Source: Bacteroidales bacterium
GTDB lineage: Bacteria; Bacteroidota; Bacteroidia; Bacteroidales; B18-G4
Direction of reading: 5' to 3'
Length of the DNA: 27,674 nt
Assembly (NCBI GenBank): GCA_030618905.1
Contig: JAUXCL010000010.1
Coordinates: forward strand, 1-27,674
Shown: piece after piece, positions 8,601-17,215 of the stretch
How the letters are laid out: each line of letters opens with the position of its first letter
Position numbering within the stretch: position 1 is the first letter of the stretch
Notes under the pieces: model-generated
The model's database searches: none
What the model was told of the DNA's origin: nothing
The model's input: only the letters and a program-made list of their open reading frames with translations
Program-made: the position numbers and the translations under genes

Positions 8601-8997
8601 CACAGAAAGACTGAGTTTGTACAAGGAGTTGGATAACACAGAATCAGAGGATGGATTGATGAGTTTCACAGAAAAATTGTTGGACCGCTTTGGCCCAATA
8701 CCCGGGCAGGTCCAGGAGTTGATGAATGCCATACGCTTAAGATGGATAGCCAAAAAGATTGGTTTCGAGAAGATCATCTTGAAGAACAGTAAATTGATAG
8801 GATATTTTATCAGCGACCAGGCCTCTCCTTATTATCAGTCAGAAGCCTTTAGCATGACCCTGATGTTTGTTCAGCAGCACCCAGATCATTTCCGAATGCG
8901 GGAAAATAATGATAAATTAACCCTGACATTGCTTCACATCAATAGTGTCCGGAATGCCATTGAAGCACTTCATCCCATTGCACCGGAATCCCCATAA
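5623..8997 (+). CDS. mfd: Transcription-repair coupling factor Mfd
   Basis: The protein has 1124 residues, normal for Mfd. It removes RNA polymerase stalled at DNA lesions and recruits UvrA for nucleotide excision repair. In order: a UvrB-like N-terminal module with a degenerate P-loop (EGAIGSSRAVIA, no GK, as usual); a CarD-like RNA-polymerase-interacting domain from about 445 (LKPGDFITHIDHGVGRFDGL); a helicase core with Walker A GDVGFGKTE at about 595-603, DEEQ at 697-700, TATPIPRTLQFSMMG, and GRVGRTNKKAFCY with the arginine finger; then the C-terminal TRCF domain from about 960, which masks UvrA binding. No Shine-Dalgarno is seen upstream, as for most genes here. Confidence 0.97.
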   Translation: MNPSEIISYYAGNAASTEISDALSMSMTQHVVLEGAIGSSRAVIAAAVMTEIKGTHVFILNDKESAAYFFNDLENLLDDRALEYARKKVLFYPTTHKKAHDFVNTDKSNALARTEVLNRILSQSKRKFIVTYPEAIAEQIVTRKYLSKFSLKLNVGDQMDLDGVVDLLSDYGFELHDFVVQPGHFAVRGGIVDVFSYSNDYPYRIEFFGDEIESVRTFDPVTQLSRENFSRVSILPDIHEQHPEEKEESFLAFVPELSGIWVEDLGLIKDRIQHEHDKAIESEKNLDLTELEQLSKRKFVTGVQFLKDLEMHHLLEFGKKTSTRANLTVKYEHKPQPSFNKNFELLIQDLNDNSEKGIKNIIFSDNPKQIERLYTIFEDVHMKHDLQVDFRFESINIALHEGFIDKQLKLACYTDHQIFERYHRFILKDSFSNKEVLTIKELYNLKPGDFITHIDHGVGRFDGLEKIDNNGRQQEAIRILYRNNDILYISIHSLHRVSKYVGKEGMAPRLDKLGSNAWNRLKNKTKQKVKDIAKELIKLYAERKSSEGFQFAPDSYLQNELEASFIYEDTPDQLKSTNDVKKDMESTYPMDRLICGDVGFGKTEIAIRAAFKAVADSKQVALLVPTTILALQHYQTFCDRLKELPCTVDYINRFKPPRKQKETLARLKKGEIDILIGTHRLISKDVEFKDLGLLIIDEEQKFGVGAKERLKKIKINVDTLTLTATPIPRTLQFSMMGARDLSIINTAPLNRYPIQTEVRTFSEDLIRDAIHYEISRSGQVYFVHNRVQNIYEVEKMLHSFCPDVRIAVAHGQMEGQKLERIMLDFIKQSYDVLLATTIIESGLDIPNVNTIIINDAQNFGLSDLHQLRGRVGRTNKKAFCYILAPPASVLTPDARRRLKSIEEFSELGSGFNIAMRDLDIRGAGNILGAEQSGFISEIGFEMYQKILDEAIHELKESDFKDLFKEEASADFVRDCQIETDLELMIPDDYITNITERLSLYKELDNTESEDGLMSFTEKLLDRFGPIPGQVQELMNAIRLRWIAKKIGFEKIILKNSKLIGYFISDQASPYYQSEAFSMTLMFVQQHPDHFRMRENNDKLTLTLLHINSVRNAIEALHPIAPESP

Positions 8998-9016
8998 AAA
9001 TATTCCCTGACATTTC

Positions 9017-9045
9017 TTTGTACACCCCATTTATTATTACATTTG
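9017..9045 (+). promoter_or_regulatory. Candidate promoter of the LTD/TonB/nuclease operon
   Basis: TTTG at 9017-9020 and TACATTTG at 9038-9045 match the -33 and -7 elements. The spacing of 17 bases is slightly short of the usual 19-21. The leader would be about 30 nt. No other promoter-like sequence was seen before the downstream genes, which are only 5 and 8 bases apart. Confidence 0.45.
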
Positions 9046-9082
9046 TTTTACATAAAATCATTATCCATCTAAATCTTAGATT

Positions 9083-10021
9083 ATGAAACAAATTATACTC
9101 TTGCTTTTCTTTCTGATCTCCTCTGGCGCTTTAACAGCACAGGATTGCTCACAATTATTCTTCTCAGAATATGTGGAGGGATCAGGGAATAATAAAACTC
9201 TTGAGATCTATAATCCAACGGAGAATCCGATTAATTTAAATGAATATGAGATTAAACGCTACTCCAACGGAAGTCCTATCTCTACGGAAACCTTAGGTCT
9301 CTCTGGAACGATCCAGCCATATAGCACGGTAGTAGTCACTAATGGTCAAACTGATTCAGTATGGGTGGCAAGTGGAGGTTATTGGTCCTTGCCCATTGAT
9401 GATGAATTGTATATCCTGGGGGACCTTCATTGCTCAGGTGAATATCCCACACCGATGTATTTTAACGGTGATGATGCAATGACCCTGGAAACAGTTACCG
9501 GTCTGGTCGTTGATATTTTTGGAAAGTATGGCGATTACCCGGGTGATAATGGCTGGAACGATATTCCACCAAATTATACCGCTGGTGATCAGTTTTGGAC
9601 TTCCTGGTCGAAAGACCAAACTTTGATAAGAAAGCCGGGTATTAAAAAAGGTGTTACAGAAAACCCTGCACTTTTCAAGATTAATGAAGAATGGGATTCT
9701 ATTCCCAAAGACACTTTTGACAGTCTTCGTTTTCACACCTGTGATTGTGATGTGACCGGTATTGGAGAGCATGTTGCGAAGCATTCCGTGGCCATTTATC
9801 CTAACCCGGTTTCCGGGAACACCATCAACATTGATGCATCCCATGATTTTGACAGGGTAGAACTGCTTAATTTGCTGGGGCAAAAGGTGTTAAACAATGA
9901 TCTCGGAACAGCAAGGCAAAGAATGGCTATTCAAATACCAGGTGATTTAGAGGGCGTTTATATGCTCAGACTTTATTTCACTGATCAGCGCTCATCATTG
10001 CAGAAAGTAGTGATCAGATAA
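9083..10021 (+). CDS. Secreted lamin-tail-domain protein with T9SS sorting domain
   Basis: The protein has 312 residues. Signal peptide MKQIILLLFFLISSGALTAQ ends in a typical AQ cleavage site. An LTD domain occupies about residues 21-170 and opens with LFFSEYVEGSGNNKTLEIYN, the form found beside or within secreted nucleases and phosphoesterases such as ExeM-like proteins. A short linker with a CDC motif precedes a type A T9SS tail (AIYPNPVSGNTINI, ELLNLLGQKVL, ending QKVVIR). No catalytic motif is visible, so a binding or adaptor role on the cell surface is inferred, perhaps ligand capture for the receptor encoded 5 bases downstream. It is the first gene of a three-gene operon. Confidence 0.85.
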   Translation: MKQIILLLFFLISSGALTAQDCSQLFFSEYVEGSGNNKTLEIYNPTENPINLNEYEIKRYSNGSPISTETLGLSGTIQPYSTVVVTNGQTDSVWVASGGYWSLPIDDELYILGDLHCSGEYPTPMYFNGDDAMTLETVTGLVVDIFGKYGDYPGDNGWNDIPPNYTAGDQFWTSWSKDQTLIRKPGIKKGVTENPALFKINEEWDSIPKDTFDSLRFHTCDCDVTGIGEHVAKHSVAIYPNPVSGNTINIDASHDFDRVELLNLLGQKVLNNDLGTARQRMAIQIPGDLEGVYMLRLYFTDQRSSLQKVVIR

Positions 10022-10026
10022 TTGCC

Positions 10027-12792
10027 ATGGTCCGTACCCTTATTTTTACAGCCAGTATACTGCTTTACTTTTCATTTAACTTATCAGCCCAGGGGACTGT
10101 GGAAGGCGTGATCAGTGATGCTGCCACAGGAGAAACATTGGTTGGTGCCAATATAGTTTACGGGCCTGGTAAGGGTACTGTGACCGATATCAATGGTCAT
10201 TATAGCCTTCCATTGGAAAATGGCAGCTATCAATTAAGCATTTCCTTTGTAGGTTTTATTTCCCAGACAAAAGATATAACGGTTAACAATAAAATCCTTG
10301 TTGAGAATTTTGAATTAAAAGGCATTACCTTAACTGAGGTTGAGGTTATAGGCGATCTGGCAACATCCCGGGAAACACCTGTGGCATTCAGTTCCATTAG
10401 CCCCATTCAGATCAATGAGCAACTGGCATCCCAGGACATCCCAATGATCCTGAACAGCACACCTGGCGTCTATGCTACAGCCCAGGGAGGAGGTGATGGT
10501 GATGCACGGATCAACATCCGCGGCTTCAGTCAGCGTAATATTGCCGTTATGATTGATGGTATTCCGGTTAATGATATGGAGAATGGATGGGTTTACTGGT
10601 CAAACTGGTTTGGATTCGACCTGGTCACACAGAAAATACAGGTACAGAGGGGGCTTGGGGCATCAAAACTGGCCCTGCCCAGCATTGGTGGAACGATGAA
10701 TATCATATCTGCAGGAATACGGAATCAAAGAAAATTCAAGTTCAAACAGGAAGTCGCCAATGATGGATACTTCAGGAGCTCAGTTGGGTTCACCAGCGGT
10801 AAACTGAAGGGTAACTGGGGTGTAACAATTGCCGCCTCATATAAACAAGGCAACGGATGGGTTGACAGGGCCTTTACCAAAGGTTGGTTTTATTATGTGA
10901 AGGTTGATAAAAGGTTTGGAAAGCACATCTTAAGTATTACCGCAATGGGTGCTCCCCAGGAACATGCCCAGCGCCGGTATAAAAAACCACTGGCCACTTT
11001 CAATGAAGCTTATGCCAGGGAGCAGGGGGTTAACGAGGAGCCGGAAGACTATTTCAACACCACTTATATTGACCCGGTATATATGTATAATAAGGGCTTG
11101 AAGTATAACCCTGATTGGGGTAAGTATATGAATACCAATGGCGAGGAGATCTATCAGAATACCAAAATCAACTATTATCACAAACCCATGTTTAGCCTGC
11201 GGGATTTCTGGAATGTAAATGATAAATTGTACCTTTCCAATATCCTGTATCTTTCCCTGGGCTCAGGAGGGGGCACTTCCCTGAAAAGATCAGTCAGGGC
11301 CGACCAGGACTTTATCACACCTGAAGGGCAGATTGACCTTCAGAAGTATTATGATATCAATATTGAAAATTTTGACCCTCAGTATCCCAATGACCCTAAA
11401 TCCTATCAATTCATCAGGAGCAACATAAACAACCATTCCTGGTATGGCCTGCTCTCCACTTTTAATTATGAGATCAATAATGAACTGGTCTTTTCCGGCG
11501 GCCTGGACCTTCGCAGGTATAAGGGGGAACATTATGAAGAGATCTATGATTTGCTGGGAGGAACCTATACCAAGGACCAGGGTGATAAAAACAGGGATCC
11601 AAATACACAACTTGGTATAGGCGATAAAATCAATTATAACAATGATGGTATAGTCCAATGGGCAGGCTTATTTACACAACTTGAGTATAAAACCGGTAAC
11701 TGGTCATTGTTTGCCAACCTGACAGGTGCCTATAGCGGTTATAAAAAGATAGATTATTTTGCCCCCAGGGTTATTGAAGTAGATGGTGAGACCTTATATA
11801 TCGAATGGGGAAAACCGGTTGAATACCAGGGCCAGATCTATACGGAACAATCTCCCGGAGTGGATTTTCAGGAATCGGACTGGAAGTGGATCCCCGGTTT
11901 TACTGTTAAGCTGGGAGCCAATTATAACCTGACTGAACGATCTAACTTGTTCATGAACCTGGGTTATCTGTCAAATGCCCCCCGGTTTAATAATGTGTAT
12001 GACCGTTATTCCATCACGACTTTGACCCATATTGAAAATGAGAAGATTTCTGCTGTAGAGCTGGGATATGCATATGCTGTAAAGTCTTTTAATTTCACGG
12101 CTAATGGTTATCTGACCAGCTGGCATAATAAACCCGGAAAGCCTATTTCATACCCCATCAGCGAGGAGGAAGTTGGCTATGGCAATATCCAGGGTATGGA
12201 TGCATTCCATATGGGCATTGAATTTGAATTTAATTATAAGATACTCAGAACACTCGATTTCAAGGGTCTCTTATCTCTTGGCGACTGGAGATGGACTTCA
12301 GAAGATTCCGTTGATCTGTATAACGACAATAACCAGTTGGTCCGCACTGAATATTTCAATGCCAAAGGAGTACATGTAGGTGATGCTGCACAGACCCAGA
12401 TTGGACTTGGCTTGCGCTATGAACCCATTAAGTTTCTGTATTTCAGCGGGACTTTCACATATTTCAACCGCTATTATTCAGATTTTAATCCTTTTGACCT
12501 GAATCCCGATAAGAACCCCGGTTCATTTGATGAAGATGGTAACCCGGTAGATGCCTGGAAAACACCCTCTTATTATATCCTTGACTTTCATACCGGGTAT
12601 TCCTATAAAATTAAAAAAGTGATCCTTACATTACGGTTCAGTATGTTGAATTTGTTGGACGAGACCTATATCTCTGATGCCAGGGACAATGACGAATTCT
12701 CTGTTGTCACCAAGGATCATGATGCCAGGTCAGCAGGCGTATTTTACGGCCTGGGCAGGAGATTTAACATTTCATTTTCCATAACTTTCTAA
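10027..12792 (+). CDS. TonB-dependent receptor with carboxypeptidase-like regulatory domain
   Basis: The protein has 921 residues. A signal peptide ends near LSAQ (about residue 22). A carboxypeptidase-D-like beta-sandwich follows (GTVEGVISDAATGETLVGAN to VGFISQTKDI, about 23-100). The plug domain is at about 115-235 (IPMILNSTPGVYAT, INIRGFSQRNIAVMIDGIPV, GGTMNIIS). A long outer-membrane beta-barrel then ends in the aromatic C-terminus FNISFSITF. It imports a ligand across the outer membrane using TonB/ExbBD energy. No SusD-like partner is adjacent, so this is not a classical polysaccharide-utilisation pair. The flanking genes encode an LTD protein (5 bases upstream) and a secreted nuclease (8 bases downstream), suggesting nucleic-acid breakdown products or phosphate as cargo. 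Confidence 0.93.
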   Translation: MVRTLIFTASILLYFSFNLSAQGTVEGVISDAATGETLVGANIVYGPGKGTVTDINGHYSLPLENGSYQLSISFVGFISQTKDITVNNKILVENFELKGITLTEVEVIGDLATSRETPVAFSSISPIQINEQLASQDIPMILNSTPGVYATAQGGGDGDARINIRGFSQRNIAVMIDGIPVNDMENGWVYWSNWFGFDLVTQKIQVQRGLGASKLALPSIGGTMNIISAGIRNQRKFKFKQEVANDGYFRSSVGFTSGKLKGNWGVTIAASYKQGNGWVDRAFTKGWFYYVKVDKRFGKHILSITAMGAPQEHAQRRYKKPLATFNEAYAREQGVNEEPEDYFNTTYIDPVYMYNKGLKYNPDWGKYMNTNGEEIYQNTKINYYHKPMFSLRDFWNVNDKLYLSNILYLSLGSGGGTSLKRSVRADQDFITPEGQIDLQKYYDINIENFDPQYPNDPKSYQFIRSNINNHSWYGLLSTFNYEINNELVFSGGLDLRRYKGEHYEEIYDLLGGTYTKDQGDKNRDPNTQLGIGDKINYNNDGIVQWAGLFTQLEYKTGNWSLFANLTGAYSGYKKIDYFAPRVIEVDGETLYIEWGKPVEYQGQIYTEQSPGVDFQESDWKWIPGFTVKLGANYNLTERSNLFMNLGYLSNAPRFNNVYDRYSITTLTHIENEKISAVELGYAYAVKSFNFTANGYLTSWHNKPGKPISYPISEEEVGYGNIQGMDAFHMGIEFEFNYKILRTLDFKGLLSLGDWRWTSEDSVDLYNDNNQLVRTEYFNAKGVHVGDAAQTQIGLGLRYEPIKFLYFSGTFTYFNRYYSDFNPFDLNPDKNPGSFDEDGNPVDAWKTPSYYILDFHTGYSYKIKKVILTLRFSMLNLLDETYISDARDNDEFSVVTKDHDARSAGVFYGLGRRFNISFSITF

Positions 12793-12800
12793 ACATTCAG

Positions 12801-14975
12801 ATGATGAAAAGAACACTATTCCTTATACTTGTTTTTGCGATGGCTTCGGGCTTGATGGCCCAACCAACCGGCTATTATAATGGTGCTGAAGGCAAGGATG
12901 GAGATGCCTTAAAAGCTGAACTCAATGATATTATCAGCGGGCATACCGTATATTCATACTTTTTCTCTAAAGAAATATTTAAACTTTCAGATGCCGATCC
13001 CAACAATGCTTCGAACCTGATCCTGGTGTATACCGGAAGATCCCATCCGAATGATGATTATGGTGTCGGGGATAACCAGGTCAACAGGGAGCATGTGTGG
13101 GCTAAATCACATGGTGGTTTCGCTGATATACCACCGATGGACGATGATGTGCATAACCTGAAACCAGCTGACGCTTCAGTTAATCGGGATAAGGGGAATA
13201 AGGATTTTGATAATGGCGGCACACAGCATCCGGAAGCCACAGGCTGTTATTATACAGATAATACATGGGAGGCCAGGGATGAGGTAAAAGGCGATATCGC
13301 CAGGATCATTTTTTATATGTCCACCCGCTATGAAGGGGAAAATGGTGAAATGGACCTTGAAGTGGTGGATGAAATCAATACTTATCCATTGCCCGAGCAT
13401 GGCAAGCTCTCCACTTTACTGGAATGGAACCTGCAGGATCCTCCCGACGATTTTGAGATGAACAGGAATAATGTCATCTACTCATTTCAAAAAAACAGAA
13501 ACCCGTTCATTGATAATCCGCATTATGCACAACTTATCTGGGGCGTGGCAACAGCAAGCCCGGTTACCATCGGTGATGTGGCTATGAGCCCGCTTAATCC
13601 TGTGGCCGGCCAACCCATGAATATTTCTGCTGAGATCAATAGCAGCCAGGGCACTATCAGCATGGCTGAAGTGCATTATGGAACGAGTTGGAATAACCTG
13701 GATCAGATTGTTCCGATGACCCCTGCCAAGGGACTCTATACCGGACAGATCCCTGGTTTTGGTGAGGGTCAGACGGTGCATTATAAGGTTGTGGCAGGGG
13801 ATGGAACCAATGTATCTGCTTCAACGGTTTATAATTATTATATACCCAAACCATTCACAGGAACACTTACTTCAATTTATGACATCCAGGGCCAGAGCAG
13901 CAGTTCCCCTCTGGAAGGCCAGACAGTGAGCACTTCAGGTGTGGTCACAGGAAGCTTTGGATCAGGATACTTTATCCAGGATGGCTTTGGTGATTGGAAT
14001 GGTTTATATATTTATGAGTCAGGCCGGAACCCAAGCATAGGTGACAGTGTGGTGATCACAGGCGAGATCTCGGAATATTACCATAAGACAGAAATGAGTA
14101 ATCTTTCAGATTATTATTTTATGTCCGCAAACAATACATTGCCAAACGCAAAACAGATTCCCACAGGGGATGCCGGTGAAGCACTTGAAAGTGTACTTAT
14201 TCATGTGACCAATGCGGTTTGTACGGATGCAAACTACCAGGCAAACTACTGGATGTGGACGGTTAATGATGGCAGTGGTAATTTGTTGATCCATAACACT
14301 TCTATTTTTGAATATTACCCGGAAGAGGGTGAAACCTATCGTATTACAGGACCATTGAATTATGATTTTGATGAATGGAAAATTGAGCTCAGGTATGAAG
14401 ATGATGTGCAGTCCGGAGCCGACCTCACACCACCAACCGTGGATGCACTGGAGGTGATCAATACAACGGTTATCAAATTAGAGTTTTCTGAGCCTGTGGA
14501 GGAATCATCAGCCGAGAATACCACAAACTATCTCATGAATAACGGAATTATTGTTGAGGAGGCCAACCAGCATGCCCTTGTCAAATCCCAGGTGTTTCTT
14601 ACAGTATCTACACTGGAAGATGGAGGATATGTGCTTAACGTAAAAGATGTTAAGGACCTGGCGGGGAACATTATGGATCCCACTTCATTGAATTTTTATG
14701 TTGGAATTGATGATAAGCTTGTCAATAACTCGCTGAATGTGTTCCCTAATCCCGCTGAATATACTGTTAACATAGCATTCAGTACAGTGAAAAGTGGCAA
14801 GGTAGATCTCAGATTGCTCAATGTACTGGGTGAAGAAATATTTAATGAGCAAAAACTAACCCGGGTGGGAGATAATCAGGTTCAAATAGATGTATCGGGC
14901 TTGAAGACCGGAGTGTATGTGATTCATTTGCAATCAGGTAAGGAATTAATTCAGCATAAACTAATTGTAAAATAG
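12801..14975 (+). CDS. Secreted endonuclease I-family nuclease with OB-like, Ig-like and T9SS sorting domains
   Basis: The protein has 724 residues. The signal peptide ends at GLMAQ (about 21). Residues about 22-250 form an endonuclease I domain: NREHVWAKSHGG carries catalytic-type His98, and DVHNLKPADASVNRDKGNKDF (118-138) is the conserved metal-binding block. Next come a short beta domain, an OB-like module at about 360-460 (TVSTSGVVTGSFGSGYFIQD) typical of secreted nucleases, and a Big5/SbsA-like Ig domain at about 550-630 (DALEVINTTVIKLEFSEPV). A type A T9SS tail (NVFPNPAEYTVNI, LRLLNVLGEEI, ending KLIVK) closes the protein. It should cleave extracellular DNA or RNA at the cell surface. 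It is last in the operon with the LTD protein and TonB receptor. The start is MMKRTLF at 12801; the second Met is equally possible. Confidence 0.9.
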   Translation: MMKRTLFLILVFAMASGLMAQPTGYYNGAEGKDGDALKAELNDIISGHTVYSYFFSKEIFKLSDADPNNASNLILVYTGRSHPNDDYGVGDNQVNREHVWAKSHGGFADIPPMDDDVHNLKPADASVNRDKGNKDFDNGGTQHPEATGCYYTDNTWEARDEVKGDIARIIFYMSTRYEGENGEMDLEVVDEINTYPLPEHGKLSTLLEWNLQDPPDDFEMNRNNVIYSFQKNRNPFIDNPHYAQLIWGVATASPVTIGDVAMSPLNPVAGQPMNISAEINSSQGTISMAEVHYGTSWNNLDQIVPMTPAKGLYTGQIPGFGEGQTVHYKVVAGDGTNVSASTVYNYYIPKPFTGTLTSIYDIQGQSSSSPLEGQTVSTSGVVTGSFGSGYFIQDGFGDWNGLYIYESGRNPSIGDSVVITGEISEYYHKTEMSNLSDYYFMSANNTLPNAKQIPTGDAGEALESVLIHVTNAVCTDANYQANYWMWTVNDGSGNLLIHNTSIFEYYPEEGETYRITGPLNYDFDEWKIELRYEDDVQSGADLTPPTVDALEVINTTVIKLEFSEPVEESSAENTTNYLMNNGIIVEEANQHALVKSQVFLTVSTLEDGGYVLNVKDVKDLAGNIMDPTSLNFYVGIDDKLVNNSLNVFPNPAEYTVNIAFSTVKSGKVDLRLLNVLGEEIFNEQKLTRVGDNQVQIDVSGLKTGVYVIHLQSGKELIQHKLIVK

Positions 14976-14977
14976 AA

Positions 14978-15005
14978 ATAATGACGCTTGCTAATGCGTT
15001 GTTAT
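14978..15005 (+). terminator. Stem-loop after the nuclease operon
   Basis: ATAATGACGC (14978-14987) pairs with GCGTTGTTAT (14996-15005) in a 10-pair stem with two G-U pairs and an 8-base loop, starting 3 bases after the stop codon. No T-run follows directly, so intrinsic termination is uncertain; it may instead be an RNA 3'-end or processing hairpin. Confidence 0.45.
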
Positions 15006-15011
15006 AACATC

Positions 15012-15039
15012 TTGGAATTCCTAAATAATTTTTATCTTG
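15012..15039 (+). promoter_or_regulatory. Weak candidate promoter for the glycosyltransferase gene
   Basis: TTG at 15012-15014 and TATCTTGC at 15033-15040 (one mismatch to TAnnTTTG) are spaced 18 bases apart, with a leader of about 35 nt. Confidence 0.3.
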
Positions 15040-15079
15040 CAGGCCGGTATTTCATTTTTGTTTTGAAAAACGATTAAAT

Positions 15080-15823
15080 GTGACTGACAGCGTAGTAATC
15101 ATACCAACTTATAATGAAAAGGAGAATATCGAAAAGATCATTCGTAAAGTCTTTTCCCTGGAAAAGGAATTCGATATCCTGATCGTAGAAGATAACTCTC
15201 CCGATGGTACTGCTGACATAGTGAAAGTTCTGATGAAGGAATTCCCTGATCGCCTTTTTATCGAGGAGAGAAAAGGTAAACTGGGACTGGGTACAGCCTA
15301 TATTCACGGATTTAAATGGTCACTCAATAAAGGCTATGAATATATCTTTGAGATGGATGCCGACTTTTCACATAATCCGGATGATTTAGAAAGATTGTAC
15401 GCCGCCTGTCATGACGAAGGATTTGATCTTTCTGTTGGTTCCAGGTATATCAAAGGCATCAATGTGGTCAACTGGCCCATCGGCAGGATCCTGATGAGTT
15501 ACGGTGCTTCTGTTTATGTCAGGTTCATCACCGGAATATCTGTCCGTGACACCACTGCCGGATTTGTTTGCTATCACCGCAAGGTGCTTGAGCGAATCAA
15601 CCTTGACAATATTCGCTTTATTGGCTATGCCTTTCAGATAGAAATGAAATATACCGCGTGGAAGCTGGGCTTTAAGCTCAAAGAAGTATCCGTCATTTTT
15701 ACCGATCGCACAGAGGGTGTGTCCAAGATGAGCTCCGGCATTTTTAAGGAGGCATTTCTTGGCGTCATCAGCATGCGCGTGAAGAATGTGAAGAAAATTC
15801 ACCCTTTGCCACAAGAGAATTAG
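15080..15823 (+). CDS. Polyprenol-phosphate mannosyltransferase-like glycosyltransferase, family 2
   Basis: The protein has 247 residues and the GT-A fold of the dolichol/polyprenol-phosphate mannose synthase group. Seen are VVIIPTYNEKENI at the N-terminus, VEDNSPDGTADI, the nucleotide/metal-binding MDADFSHNPDDL, VGSRYIKG and DTTAGFVCYHRKVLERI. It would transfer a sugar, probably mannose, from a nucleotide sugar to a polyprenyl phosphate at the membrane. It lacks the C-terminal transmembrane helices of some relatives. The start must be GTG at 15080, because the overlapping ATG at 15078 reads ATG-TGA and stops at once. Dihydroorotase follows 26 bases downstream. Confidence 0.9.
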   Translation: MTDSVVIIPTYNEKENIEKIIRKVFSLEKEFDILIVEDNSPDGTADIVKVLMKEFPDRLFIEERKGKLGLGTAYIHGFKWSLNKGYEYIFEMDADFSHNPDDLERLYAACHDEGFDLSVGSRYIKGINVVNWPIGRILMSYGASVYVRFITGISVRDTTAGFVCYHRKVLERINLDNIRFIGYAFQIEMKYTAWKLGFKLKEVSVIFTDRTEGVSKMSSGIFKEAFLGVISMRVKNVKKIHPLPQEN

Positions 15824-15849
15824 TATTTCTTTGGTATACCATCCTGCCC

Positions 15850-17205
15850 ATGCAACAGAACTATCATATCATAAATGCCCGGATCATCAACGATAGTGAA
15901 ATCTTTGAGGGCAGCGTCCTGGTGCAGGACCAGATGATCAAAAGGATTACCCGGAAGGAAGAGTTGTTCAAAGGCAAACTGCCGGAGAATTGTCAGATCA
16001 TTGATGCCTATGGAAATTACCTGATCCCTGGTGTAATTGATGACCAGGTCCATTTCCGCGACCCGGGGCTTACACACAAAGCTGACATCTATACAGAAAG
16101 CAGGGCAGCAATAGCCGGTGGTGTCACCTCTTTCATGGATATGCCCAATACCAGACCCCAAACCCTGACTCAGGATTTATTGGAAGAGAAGTACAAAATG
16201 GCAGCCACCAAATCCCTGGCCAATTATTCCTTCTATATGGGTGCATCCAATGATAACCTGGAAGAATTGCTCAGGACCAATCCACAGAATGTATGTGGCA
16301 TCAAAGTTTTTCTTGGTGCATCAACAGGTAATATGCTGGTCGACGATCCCGAAACCATTATTGAAATATTTTCGAAAGTAAAATTGCTGGTGGCGGTTCA
16401 TTGTGAAGATGAGAATATCATACGGGCCAACAGTGAAACCTTTAGGCATGAATATGGTGAAAGCGTGCCGATTGATATGCATCCAATTATCAGGAGCGAA
16501 GAAGCCTGTTATGAGTCTTCTTCTTTTGCAGTGGGCCTGGCAAGAAAATACGGGACAAGACTCCATGTTTTACACCTTTCCACAGCCAGGGAACTGGGAC
16601 TGTTTGATAACCAGGTACCATTGTCCAGGAAAATGATCACCTCTGAAGTTTGTGTTCATCATCTCTGGTTTGATGATGAAAGCTATGCTGAACAGGGAAC
16701 CCGGATCAAATGGAATCCAGCCATCAAAACAGGCTATGACAGGGAAGCCCTGTTGGAGGCCCTGAAAAATGATATTATTGATGTTGTGGCTACCGACCAT
16801 GCCCCGCACACGCTTGAAGAAAAAAAACAATCTTACTTTAAAGCACCATCCGGAGGCCCACTGGTACAGCATTCGTTGGTAGCCATGCTTGAAATGCATC
16901 TGCAGGGCAAGATCCCCCTGGCCAAGATCGTTCAGAAGATGTGTCATGCACCGGCCGAATGCTTCCAGGTTCAGAAAAGGGGATATGTCAGGGAAGGCTA
17001 TTGGGCCGACCTGGTGTTATTCAACCTTAATTACCCATGGATTGTGGATCAGAATAATTTATTGTATAAATGTGGCTGGTCACCATTTGATGGACTCACA
17101 TTCGGATCAAAAATTACCCACACATTTGTCAATGGACACCTCGTTTATCAGGATGGTATTTTCGATGAACGGGTTAAAGGACAGCGCCTTATGTTTGATA
17201 GATAA
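15850..17205 (+). CDS. pyrC: Dihydroorotase
   Basis: This 451-residue amidohydrolase is in the size range of class I dihydroorotase, which interconverts carbamoyl-aspartate and dihydroorotate in pyrimidine synthesis. Visible metal and active-site positions are DDQVHFRDPG (Gln66, His68, Arg70), carboxylated-lysine candidate Lys152 in CGIKVFLGASTGN, His184 in AVHCEDE, His242 in LHVLHLSTA and Asp316 in VATDHAPHT. The first histidine of the usual HxH metal motif is Gln here. I recall this as common in Bacteroidota dihydroorotases, so it is probably lineage-specific rather than inactivating. Hydantoinase or allantoinase is less likely given ITSEVCVHHLWF and GGPLVQHSL. The YwqK-like lipoprotein gene follows 10 bases later. 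Confidence 0.9.
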   Translation: MQQNYHIINARIINDSEIFEGSVLVQDQMIKRITRKEELFKGKLPENCQIIDAYGNYLIPGVIDDQVHFRDPGLTHKADIYTESRAAIAGGVTSFMDMPNTRPQTLTQDLLEEKYKMAATKSLANYSFYMGASNDNLEELLRTNPQNVCGIKVFLGASTGNMLVDDPETIIEIFSKVKLLVAVHCEDENIIRANSETFRHEYGESVPIDMHPIIRSEEACYESSSFAVGLARKYGTRLHVLHLSTARELGLFDNQVPLSRKMITSEVCVHHLWFDDESYAEQGTRIKWNPAIKTGYDREALLEALKNDIIDVVATDHAPHTLEEKKQSYFKAPSGGPLVQHSLVAMLEMHLQGKIPLAKIVQKMCHAPAECFQVQKRGYVREGYWADLVLFNLNYPWIVDQNNLLYKCGWSPFDGLTFGSKITHTFVNGHLVYQDGIFDERVKGQRLMFDR

Positions 17206-17215
17206 TATATTGTAA

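Noticed and set aside
10027..12792. SusC of a polysaccharide-utilisation locus
   Set aside because: No SusD-like gene or carbohydrate-active enzyme is adjacent; the partners are an LTD protein and a nuclease.
15078..15083. ATG start for the glycosyltransferase
   Set aside because: It reads ATG-TGA; the GTG two bases later opens the correct frame.
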